Made by a program: the position numbers and the translations under genes
NCBI GenBank assembly: GCA_013214365.1
Contig: JABSPI010000259.1
Span: forward strand, 1 to 5,724
Origin: Erythrobacter sp.
GTDB lineage: Bacteria > Pseudomonadota > Alphaproteobacteria > Sphingomonadales > Sphingomonadaceae
DNA length: 5,724 nt
Direction: 5' to 3'
Notes under the pieces: model-generated
What the model saw: only the letters and a program-made list of their open reading frames with translations
What the model was told of the DNA's origin: nothing
The model's database searches: none
In this document: positions 1-5,398 of the stretch, piece after piece
How the letters are laid out: every line of letters starts with the position of its first letter
How positions within the stretch are numbered: position 1 is the stretch's first letter

Positions 1-273
1 GATGCCGATCTGGTGATTGCCGACACGATGTATTCGCTCGCCGACAGCGTTTCGATGAAGGAAGATTGGGGCCATTCCTCCAATATTGTTGCGGTTGATT
101 TGTGCCACGAGGCGGGCGCCAAACGGCTGGCCCTGTTTCATCACGAACCCAGCTATAGCGATGCCGAGATCGAGCGTATGCACGCCGAGACGATCCGCTA
201 TGAACACCTAACCCGCACCGGATCACAGCTTGAAGTTCTGTGTTCCTATGACGGGATGTGCATCGAACTTTAG
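1..273 (+). CDS. MBL-fold metallo-hydrolase, C-terminal fragment
   Basis: The open frame runs in from the left edge with no start visible and ends at a TAG at 271-273, leaving 90 residues. The fragment looks like the end of a metallo-beta-lactamase-fold hydrolase of the RNase Z/PhnP-like branch. Visible signs are the strand ending in an Asp (VIAD, residues 5-8), which in this fold bridges the two metals, then a WGHSS motif (23-27), an AGAKRLALFHHEP block (38-50) whose His supplies the last metal ligand, and SDAEIERM after it. The tail LEVLCSYDGMCIEL (77-90) resembles the usual end of these proteins. The N-terminal HxHxDH motif that would prove catalytic competence lies outside the window. The substrate cannot be told; members act on phosphodiesters, lactones or other esters. 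It converges on the symporter gene with a 38-bp gap. Confidence 0.8.
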   Translation, partial: DADLVIADTMYSLADSVSMKEDWGHSSNIVAVDLCHEAGAKRLALFHHEPSYSDAEIERMHAETIRYEHLTRTGSQLEVLCSYDGMCIEL

Positions 274-311
274 CCTGCGCACCTATTTACCGCTTTGCAC
301 CGGCGCGCTGA

Positions 312-2087
312 TCAGTGCGATTGTGCATCACCCGCCCCGCGCGGCACACGGATGGAATCGACCAGTTCGCGAATGTCATCGGGGGTGCGCGCGGTCACAC
401 TTGCAACCGCGATCGCAACGCCGAAATTGATCAACATCCCGATCACGCCGATCCCTTCAGGAGAAATCCCGAACAGCCAGTTATCCGCCACATTGGCGGC
501 CGGGTTCACCAGTTTGAAATAGGCGATATAGCCAAAGGTGAAGACCAGCCCGCTGATCATTCCTGCGATCGCGCCCTGTTTGTTCATCGCTTTGAAAAAG
601 ATCCCCATGAAGATCGCAGGGAACAGGCTTGAGGCGGCCAGCCCAAAGGCAAAGGCGACCACTTGCGCGACCCAGCCCGGGGGATAGATGCCGAGATAGC
701 CCGCCACCAGTATCGCCGCGCTCGCCGCCAGCCGCGCTGCCAGCAATTCGCCCTTGGCCGAGATGGTGGGGCGGAAGGTGTTTTTGAGCAGATCGTGGCT
801 GACTGAACTGGAAATCACCAGCAACAGGCCCGCCGCGGTCGACAAGGCCGCCGCCAGCCCGCCCGCCGCCATCAAAGCGATCACCCATGCCGGCAGGCCA
901 GCAATTTCGGGATTGGCCAAAACCATGATGTCGCGGTCGACATAGATTTCATTGGCATTGTCATCGACCGGCGCATTGGCAATCACCCGTTCGCCCCAAT
1001 CGCCGCGTTCCCCGGTGAAATCGGGCGCACCGGCAAAGGCATTGCCCGCGCGGTATTGCATCACCCCGTCATCATTTTTGTCCTGAAACGCGATCAGCCC
1101 CGCATCCTCCCAAGAGGTGAAGAAAGACGGGGCCTCGGCATATTCCACTTCGTTGGTTTGATTGACGAAATTGTAAATTCCAAACGCACCCACGGCGGGC
1201 GCGGTGGTGTAGAGCAAGGCGATAAAAATCAACGCCCAGCCCGCCGAAAGCCGCGCATCAGACGCCTTGGGCACAGTGAAAAACCGCACGATCACATGCG
1301 GCAGGCCGGCGGTCCCCACCATCAAGGCCATCGTGATGCAGAACATGTCGATCATGCTTTTGGAACCGGCCGTATATTGATTGAACCCCAATTCCACGAG
1401 GCTGCGGTCAAGCTTTTGCAAGACCGACATGCCCGACCCGTCATTCAATGCCGAGCCCAGCCCCAATTGCGGGATCGGATTGTCGGTCAACATGAAGCTG
1501 ATGAAAAAGGCCGGCACCAGATAGGCAAAGATCAACACGCAATATTGCGCCACCTGGGTGTAGGTGATCCCCTTCATCCCGCCCAGCACCGCATAGACAA
1601 ACACAATCCCCATGCCGATGATCACACCCATGGTGATTTCGACCTGCAGGAATTGCGAAAACACGATCCCCACACCGCGCATCTGTCCCGCAATATAGGT
1701 GAAACTGATGAAGATCAGACAGATCACCGCAACCACGCGCGCGGTCGAAGAATAATACCGCGTGCCGATAAAATCAGGGACAGTGAATTGGCCGAATTTG
1801 CGCAAATAGGGCGCAAGGAGCAGCGCCAGCATAACATAGCCCCCGGTCCAGCCCATCAAATAGACGCTGGCATCATAGCCCATAAAGGCGATCAAACCGG
1901 CCATCGACAAAAAGCTCGCCGCGCTCATCCAATCGGCCGCAGTGGCCATGCCATTGACCACCGGATTGACCCCGCCACCGGCGACATAAAAATCCTTGGT
2001 CGAGCCCGCCCGGCTCCACACCGCAATGCCAATATACAGCGCGAAACTGGCACCGACGAACAGATAGATCAGAGTTTGCGTTTCCAT
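312..2087 (-). CDS. VC_2705-type sodium:solute symporter, large subunit
   Basis: This is an integral inner-membrane transporter of the sodium:solute symporter (SSS) family, 591 residues from the ATG at 2087. It has about 13 hydrophobic segments with the family's hallmarks: the first helix followed by STKDFYVAGG, a GMATAADWMSAASFL segment, GTAGLPHVIVRFFTVP (about 258-273), and the Ser-rich helix LSTAAGLLLVISSSVSHDLL, where relatives bind sodium. The large loop at about 310-390 and the DUF4212 partner directly upstream point to the VC_2705 subgroup, often annotated as acetate/cation symporters; the real substrate is not provable here. A TTG at 2093 would add two residues. The ATG is preferred because GAGGGG (2098-2103) lies 10 nt before it but only 4 nt before the TTG. 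This Shine-Dalgarno overlaps the stop of the small-subunit gene, and the gap is 15 bp, so the two genes are probably co-transcribed and may be translationally coupled. Confidence 0.93.
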   Translation of the reverse strand: METQTLIYLFVGASFALYIGIAVWSRAGSTKDFYVAGGGVNPVVNGMATAADWMSAASFLSMAGLIAFMGYDASVYLMGWTGGYVMLALLLAPYLRKFGQFTVPDFIGTRYYSSTARVVAVICLIFISFTYIAGQMRGVGIVFSQFLQVEITMGVIIGMGIVFVYAVLGGMKGITYTQVAQYCVLIFAYLVPAFFISFMLTDNPIPQLGLGSALNDGSGMSVLQKLDRSLVELGFNQYTAGSKSMIDMFCITMALMVGTAGLPHVIVRFFTVPKASDARLSAGWALIFIALLYTTAPAVGAFGIYNFVNQTNEVEYAEAPSFFTSWEDAGLIAFQDKNDDGVMQYRAGNAFAGAPDFTGERGDWGERVIANAPVDDNANEIYVDRDIMVLANPEIAGLPAWVIALMAAGGLAAALSTAAGLLLVISSSVSHDLLKNTFRPTISAKGELLAARLAASAAILVAGYLGIYPPGWVAQVVAFAFGLAASSLFPAIFMGIFFKAMNKQGAIAGMISGLVFTFGYIAYFKLVNPAANVADNWLFGISPEGIGVIGMLINFGVAIAVASVTARTPDDIRELVDSIRVPRGAGDAQSH

Positions 2088-2097
2088 AGCCAACCCG

Positions 2098-2103
2098 CCC
2101 CTC
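2098..2103 (-). promoter_or_regulatory. Shine-Dalgarno of the symporter gene
   Basis: GAGGGG on the minus strand, overlapping the TAG stop of the DUF4212 gene (2103-2105). It decides between the TTG at 2093 (4 nt away) and the ATG at 2087 (10 nt away), favouring the ATG. Overlap with the upstream stop fits coupled translation. Confidence 0.5.
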
Positions 2104-2492
2104 TAATCGTCGAGGTCATATTTGCGCTCGATCTGTTTCATGCGGACAACATAGAAAAAGATCAGCGCGATGAAGATGTAGATCGAGCCTTGTTGGGCAA
2201 ACCAGAAACCCAGCGGATATCCGCCCAGATAAAATTGGTCGAGAAAATCGCGCAGCACGATCCCGGCCCCGAAAGAGCACGCAAACCAGATCACCATAAG
2301 GCCGATCAGCAAGCGGATATTTTCGCGCCAATATGCCCGCTGCGCAGCCAGTTTTTCCGCCTTTTGGGGCGCGCTCTGGTCGGTTTGTGTCGCTTTAGGT
2401 GCCTTTAGGCCCCCTTTGCCGGATTGGGTATGTGCGCCCTCATCTGGGCCCGTATTGCCGGGCGAATTGCCATCTGAATCCCGATTTCCCAT
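2103..2492 (-). CDS. DUF4212 protein, symporter small subunit
   Basis: This 129-residue protein is the small partner of the downstream symporter. The core at 54-129 is diagnostic: YWRENIRLLIGLMVIWF opens the first membrane helix (about 60-80), a short loop LRDFLDQFYLGGYPLGFWFAQQ follows in two parts, then a second helix (about 102-117) and a basic end RMKQIERKYDLDD. This arrangement is the DUF4212 or 'solute:sodium symporter small subunit' family, which is regularly encoded next to VC_2705-type symporters. Its job is inferred to be assembly or function of the transporter; no enzymatic residues are apparent. The first 50 residues are a hydrophilic Gly/Ser/Pro/Lys/Gln-rich tail that makes it longer than a bare two-helix member. 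No later in-frame start offers itself before the first helix. A GGGGAG lies about 12 nt before the ATG, a somewhat long spacing. It is the first gene of a two-gene operon. Confidence 0.9.
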   Translation of the reverse strand: MGNRDSDGNSPGNTGPDEGAHTQSGKGGLKAPKATQTDQSAPQKAEKLAAQRAYWRENIRLLIGLMVIWFACSFGAGIVLRDFLDQFYLGGYPLGFWFAQQGSIYIFIALIFFYVVRMKQIERKYDLDD

Positions 2493-2623
2493 CCCGCTGC
2501 GCTGCTCCCCTCATCTGCCGGGCCATCCCCGATATGGCGTTCTTACGCAATCGCTGCTGCGGCGCAATCTGCGCTGTATTGGTGTGGCCGTGATGGACCG
2601 TTCAAACAAGCTCCAAACGGCGC
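2493..2623 (-). promoter_or_regulatory. Probable promoter/leader region of the symporter operon
   Basis: This 131-bp gap between the stop of the Crp-like regulator gene and the start of the DUF4212 gene carries no credible ORF. Both flanking genes read leftwards, so it should hold the operon promoter unless transcription reads through from the regulator. On the minus strand a TTGAAC (2600-2605) could be a -35 box, but the sequence at 17-19 bp downstream (CAATAC) is a poor -10, so no promoter is firmly placed. The region does hold two copies of GATTGCG and a small inverted repeat, described separately. I see no intrinsic terminator with a T-run for the regulator. Confidence 0.35.
2562..2574. 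repeat. Inverted repeat GCGCA-ATC-TGCGC
   Basis: Perfect 5-bp arms (2562-2566 and 2570-2574) around a 3-bp centre in the gap upstream of the symporter operon. On the minus strand GATTGCG occurs within it (2563-2569) and again at 2546-2552, 17 bp apart. A short repeat of this size can occur by chance in GC-rich DNA; an operator role is a guess. Confidence 0.35.
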
Positions 2624-3301
2624 TTATCCCAGCGAAAATAGCCGCAGAGCCTGCCTATCAACGATCCGCACCGAGCCATATAAACGCTCAATAAACCCCT
2701 CATTTTCCAATGATTTCAACGCCGCATTGGCGGTTGCACGGGTGACCCCAAGAAATTCGGCCAGCTCTTGCTGGGTGACACGCACTTCGCTGCCCGTCGC
2801 GCTCAAATTGGCCAAAAGACCGGCCAGACGCGCGCGATTGCTGCCTTGGCGCATACCCGCCAAATGGTCGAGCGTGTCCTGCAATTGCCCCGCCAAAGCG
2901 CCCAGCATTGCGCGGTTGGAAGCGGGATATTGCGCCAAGGCGTCAAGGAAGGGGGCGGCCGCGATGAACCGCACCGCGCTCACCCCGCTCGACACCGCAT
3001 CGACCACGCGCGGGCGTTGGGAGAACACCGCCAATTCCCCGTATGAATCGCCCGGTCCCAAATCCGCAACCGCGCGAAATTCACCTTCGACCAAATACAT
3101 GCCTACACGCACAAGGCCCTGATCGATCACCCAAAACCCATCCGCCCTGGTGCCACGATGCTGGATGAATTGACCATCGCGATAGGTCCGCACGGGACTG
3201 GCGGCGATCAGATGTTGTTTCAAATCCGGCTCAAGCGCCTCGAACAGCATGGGGACCACGAGGGATCGACGTGTTTTTCGCAAATGTAAATCTTTTGACA
3301 T
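2624..3301 (-). CDS. Crp/Fnr-family transcriptional regulator
   Basis: This 225-residue cytoplasmic DNA-binding protein has the two-domain Crp/Fnr plan. An N-terminal cyclic-nucleotide-binding-like beta roll spans about 20-115 (LFEALEPDLKQHL, RDGQFIQHRG, GFWVIDQGLVRV, then LGPGDSYGELAVFSQRPR). A long dimer helix follows (about 118-150), then a winged helix-turn-helix at about 170-223 (VTQQELAEFLGVTRATANAALKSLENEG in two parts, wing IERLYGSVRI). There is no cysteine, so it is not an oxygen sensor of the Fnr iron-sulphur type. The Ser that follows the phosphate-binding Arg in E. coli Crp is Val99 here, which weakens the case for cAMP. The recognition helix also departs from Crp. The ATG at 3301 is chosen because GAGAGGG sits 5 nt upstream; an ATG at 3355 would add 18 residues but overlap the start of the divergent gene. 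Its target genes are unknown; both neighbouring operons are candidates. Confidence 0.9.
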   Translation of the reverse strand: MSKDLHLRKTRRSLVVPMLFEALEPDLKQHLIAASPVRTYRDGQFIQHRGTRADGFWVIDQGLVRVGMYLVEGEFRAVADLGPGDSYGELAVFSQRPRVVDAVSSGVSAVRFIAAAPFLDALAQYPASNRAMLGALAGQLQDTLDHLAGMRQGSNRARLAGLLANLSATGSEVRVTQQELAEFLGVTRATANAALKSLENEGFIERLYGSVRIVDRQALRLFSLG

Positions 3302-3323
3302 TCTTACCCTCTCGTAGCCGCTA
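3295..3323 (+). promoter_or_regulatory. Possible promoter of the sterol desaturase operon
   Basis: A perfect TTGACA lies at 3295-3300, overlapping the start codon of the divergent regulator gene. At 17 bp spacing the -10 hexamer would be CCGCTA (3318-3323), which is poor by the sigma-70 consensus, though alphaproteobacterial -10 boxes are loose. Transcription would start near 3330, about 25 bp before the ATG at 3354. The assignment rests mainly on the -35 box and position. Confidence 0.3.
3307..3313 (-). promoter_or_regulatory. Shine-Dalgarno of the Crp-like regulator gene
   Basis: GAGAGGG on the minus strand, 5 nt before the ATG at 3301. It supports this start over the upstream ATG at 3355 and over the internal Met18 codon at 3250, which has no comparable purine run. 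Confidence 0.6.
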
Positions 3324-3330
3324 GAGCGGC
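3317..3330. repeat. 14-bp palindrome between divergent genes, possible operator
   Basis: GCCGCT-AG-AGCGGC has perfect 6-bp arms with a 2-bp centre. It lies in the 52-bp gap between the Crp-like regulator gene and the sterol desaturase gene, over the position where a plus-strand -10 would fall. The 2-nt centre makes a stable RNA hairpin unlikely, so a site for a dimeric protein is the more natural reading. The bound protein is unknown. Confidence 0.45.
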
Positions 3331-3337
3331 GGCGAAC

Positions 3338-3346
3338 AAGAAAGAG
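3338..3346 (+). promoter_or_regulatory. Shine-Dalgarno of the sterol desaturase gene
   Basis: The purine run AAGAAAGAG ends 7 nt before the ATG at 3354 but only 1 nt before the GTG at 3348, so it favours the ATG as start. Confidence 0.5.
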
Positions 3347-3353
3347 CGTGGGC

Positions 3354-4202
3354 ATGACACCTTCAACAATCGCAATTATCGCTATTTATCTGGGCTTTGC
3401 GCTGCTTGAATTGTGGCGCTCTAACCTCTTCGGCAAGCCCGAGCAAACCCGCGATGATGGCATTGTAGAGGCGGTGAGCATCACCGTTCTGCTCACTCTG
3501 ACCCAGCCGGCCGTGCTGTTCGCATCGGGCGCCATCGCCGAGGCAATCGCGCCGCAATATGCCGGCGCCCTTGCCGATTTGCCGCTATGGGCTGGGGTGG
3601 GCTTGTTGCTGGTGTGCGATGATATGGTGCAATATTGGTGGCACCGGGCGAGCCATTCGACCCCGTGGCTCTACAACCTTCACCGCGCCCACCACAATGC
3701 GCGCTATATGAGTGTCCGGCTCGTCTATCGCAACAACATCATCTACTACGCTTTGATGCCCAATCTGTGGCTGTCTGGCGTGTTGATCTGGATGGGATTG
3801 GGATGGGTTTATGCCGGCTATATCGTGGTCAAATTGCTGGTGATCATCGGCGCGCATAGCGATGTTGCATGGGACAGGCCGCTTTACCGCACGGCGTGGC
3901 TATCGCCGATCATGTGGGTGGTTGAACGCACGATCTCGACCCCGGCGACGCACCATGCCCATCATGGCCGCCACGCCGATGATCCCGCGGTCCATTACAA
4001 GGGGAATTACGGCAACCTTCTGTTTTTGTGGGACATCTTATTTGGAACTGCGCGGATCACCCGGACCTTCCCGCAAAGCTATGGGGTCGAAAATCTGGCT
4101 CCGGCCAGTTTGGGTCAGCAATTGCTATGGCCGCTTTTCCCCGAACAGCGCACCGACAATGCCGCGGCGCAAGACGGGGATAACAATGTGGTTTCGCACT
4201 AG
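3354..4202 (+). CDS. Sterol desaturase / fatty acid hydroxylase-family membrane enzyme
   Basis: This 282-residue multi-pass membrane protein belongs to the fatty acid hydroxylase superfamily, whose members use a di-iron centre and oxygen to hydroxylate or desaturate lipids, sterols or carotenoids. The His clusters are complete: HRASH (His97, His101), HRAHH (His110, His113, His114) and HHAHHGRH (His200 to His207), plus His168 in GAHSD, a common extra ligand position. The clusters should face the cytoplasm. Hydrophobic segments lie near 5-22, 43-66, 79-93, 130-148 and 150-167. The lead-in CDDMVQYWW before the first cluster and the end motif GNYGNLLFLWDILFGT are typical of bacterial sterol-desaturase-like proteins. 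The substrate cannot be told. At 282 residues it is well above the usual size of carotenoid hydroxylase CrtZ. It is first in a probable three-gene operon; the DUF1214 gene starts 32 bp after its stop. Confidence 0.92.
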   Translation: MTPSTIAIIAIYLGFALLELWRSNLFGKPEQTRDDGIVEAVSITVLLTLTQPAVLFASGAIAEAIAPQYAGALADLPLWAGVGLLLVCDDMVQYWWHRASHSTPWLYNLHRAHHNARYMSVRLVYRNNIIYYALMPNLWLSGVLIWMGLGWVYAGYIVVKLLVIIGAHSDVAWDRPLYRTAWLSPIMWVVERTISTPATHHAHHGRHADDPAVHYKGNYGNLLFLWDILFGTARITRTFPQSYGVENLAPASLGQQLLWPLFPEQRTDNAAAQDGDNNVVSH

Positions 4203-4234
4203 CCAAATCCTCGCCAACATTTCAAAGACGCACA

Positions 4235-4837
4235 ATGCTCAAACGAATTGCTATTTACGCACTGACGGGAATCTTCGGACTTGGTCTGGGGGCTTACACC
4301 GCTTTGGCTATGTCGGGGCTCTTGCCTGGTGATCGCCGCGCCGAAGCAGCGATCGATCTCGATGGGTGGATGGGTGACCTGACCCAAGGATCGGCTGACG
4401 CCAGCCCCTATCTGCGCGCGCGGATCGCCCGTCACGGATTGCTGGCGCTGGCCAAGTCCGAGGCGATCTATTTCATCCGCGCCACCGATGACACAGGCGA
4501 GGTGTTGAGCGAGGATTGCACCTATCGCCTCGCGGGCGGTCCGATGCCTGCGGGATGGTGGTCGGTGACGCTCTATAATGCCGACAGCTTCCTGCCCGAC
4601 AACACCGATCAGGCATTGAGTTTTGACGCAAGCCGAGCGGGCGATGGCGCATGGAGCGCGATCGTGTCACCGGTGCGGCCGGATGACCAAAGCAATTGGA
4701 TTTCCAGCCGCAATGCCGGCCAATTTGATCTCACCTTGCGGCTCTACATGCCCGATGCCGAGACGCTTAATGCACCAGCGCAAGCGATCACAGCGCCGAG
4801 CGTCGAACGGGTATCCTGCACGAAAGAGCCATCATGA
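4235..4837 (+). CDS. Membrane-anchored DUF1214 domain protein
   Basis: This 200-residue protein has one N-terminal hydrophobic segment (about 5-29) after a Lys-Arg start, so it is either anchored in the inner membrane with its body in the periplasm or exported. The rest fits DUF1214: TYRLAGGPMPAGWWSVTLY (96-114), a turn with NADSFLPDN (115-123), and the family's closing signature NWISSRNAGQFDLTLRLYMP (154-173). Biochemical function is unknown for this family. There are exactly two cysteines, Cys95 at the start of the core and Cys195 near the C-terminus, which could form a disulphide in the periplasm. The Shine-Dalgarno is weak (AAAGACG before CACA and the ATG). Its last codon and stop overlap the start of the DUF1254 gene as ATGA, so the two products are likely made together and may act as a pair. 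Confidence 0.88.
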   Translation: MLKRIAIYALTGIFGLGLGAYTALAMSGLLPGDRRAEAAIDLDGWMGDLTQGSADASPYLRARIARHGLLALAKSEAIYFIRATDDTGEVLSEDCTYRLAGGPMPAGWWSVTLYNADSFLPDNTDQALSFDASRAGDGAWSAIVSPVRPDDQSNWISSRNAGQFDLTLRLYMPDAETLNAPAQAITAPSVERVSCTKEPS

Positions 4838-5349
4838 AGAAGTTTGTCTTGCCCCTCCTGTTTGGCGCCGTGATGGTGGTTGTGGGCCATTTTGCCGCGC
4901 TCTATTCAGCGCCCAATGTCATTATGACCGGTGCGATGACGATGCTGTCTGAACGCGGGGTTCCCTTACACGCATTCAGCTTCGCCCCGCGCCCAACCCC
5001 GCAAACCCAAACCGTCGTGCGCCCCTCGCCCGATCTTGCCTATTCGGCTTGCCTGTATGATCTGGACGCCGCGCCGCGCGGTCTGCGCGTGACCATGGCG
5101 GCGAGCGAGGGATATTCCTCGCTGTCCTTCTTTGACGCCTCGACCAATAATTTTGTGACCATCCGGGGCGAAGGCAAAGAGGCCTCGGTGCGTCTATTGC
5201 CGCAATCGGCCAGCGCCGAGGCGGGCGATGACATTGTCCTGTCGCCCAGCGCAAAGGGCATTATCCTGATCCGTCGCTTGACCCCGACACAGGCCGATTA
5301 CGATGCCGTGGCGGCAATCGCCGCGGATGATCAATGCGGCGTGATCTAG
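4834..5349 (+). CDS. Membrane-anchored DUF1254 domain protein
   Basis: This 171-residue protein has a Lys-Lys start and a hydrophobic N-terminal segment (about 4-25), so it is probably anchored in the inner membrane with the domain in the periplasm. The body resembles a short DUF1254 domain: RPSPDLAYSACLYDLDAA (63-80) matches the family's conserved Asp-Tyr-Ser region, followed by LRVTMAASEGYSSLSFFDA and STNNFVTIRGEG. In longer relatives this part precedes DUF1214 in one polypeptide; here it is a separate gene placed after the DUF1214 gene and joined by the ATGA overlap at 4834-4837. It has just two cysteines, Cys73 and Cys168, the latter four residues from the end. Function is unknown. GAAAGAG about 7 nt before the ATG can serve for initiation. 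It is the last gene of the operon and converges on the phosphotransferase gene with a 49-bp gap, in which I see no clear hairpin terminator. Confidence 0.85.
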   Translation: MKKFVLPLLFGAVMVVVGHFAALYSAPNVIMTGAMTMLSERGVPLHAFSFAPRPTPQTQTVVRPSPDLAYSACLYDLDAAPRGLRVTMAASEGYSSLSFFDASTNNFVTIRGEGKEASVRLLPQSASAEAGDDIVLSPSAKGIILIRRLTPTQADYDAVAAIAADDQCGVI

Positions 5350-5398
5350 CCCCAATCAAAGCAACAGACCGCCCGATATAGACCGCCTGCGAATACCC

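Noticed and set aside
274..311. Search for a shared terminator between the converging MBL and symporter genes.
   Set aside because: No stable hairpin with a T-run on either strand is visible in these 38 bp; only 4-bp complementary ends (GCAC/GTGC) near 297-318 were found.
1056..2408. A 450-codon open frame on the plus strand, antisense to the symporter and most of the DUF4212 gene.
   Set aside because: Its product is a His/Arg/Asp/Gln-rich low-complexity string with no domain, membrane or signal features. It covers two well-recognised genes on the other strand, and long antisense frames are expected opposite GC-rich coding sequence.
2598..2620. CCGTT...AACGG, a possible terminator hairpin just after the regulator's stop.
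   Set aside because: The stem is only 5 bp with a 13-nt unpaired loop and no T-run follows on the minus strand.
2727..3122. A 131-codon plus-strand frame opposite the Crp-like regulator.
   Set aside because: It lies wholly antisense to a gene with clear sensor and helix-turn-helix motifs and shows no domain of its own.
3862..4332. A 156-codon plus-strand frame overlapping the desaturase end and the DUF1214 start.
   Set aside because: It is an out-of-frame reading of two genes with clear family motifs; the product is Arg/Pro-rich and has no recognisable domain.
5367..5387. Direct repeat GACCGCC, two copies 14 bp apart, in the gap between the DUF1254 and phosphotransferase genes.
   Set aside because: It is too short and GC-rich to separate from chance, and it lies between converging genes where an operator is not expected.
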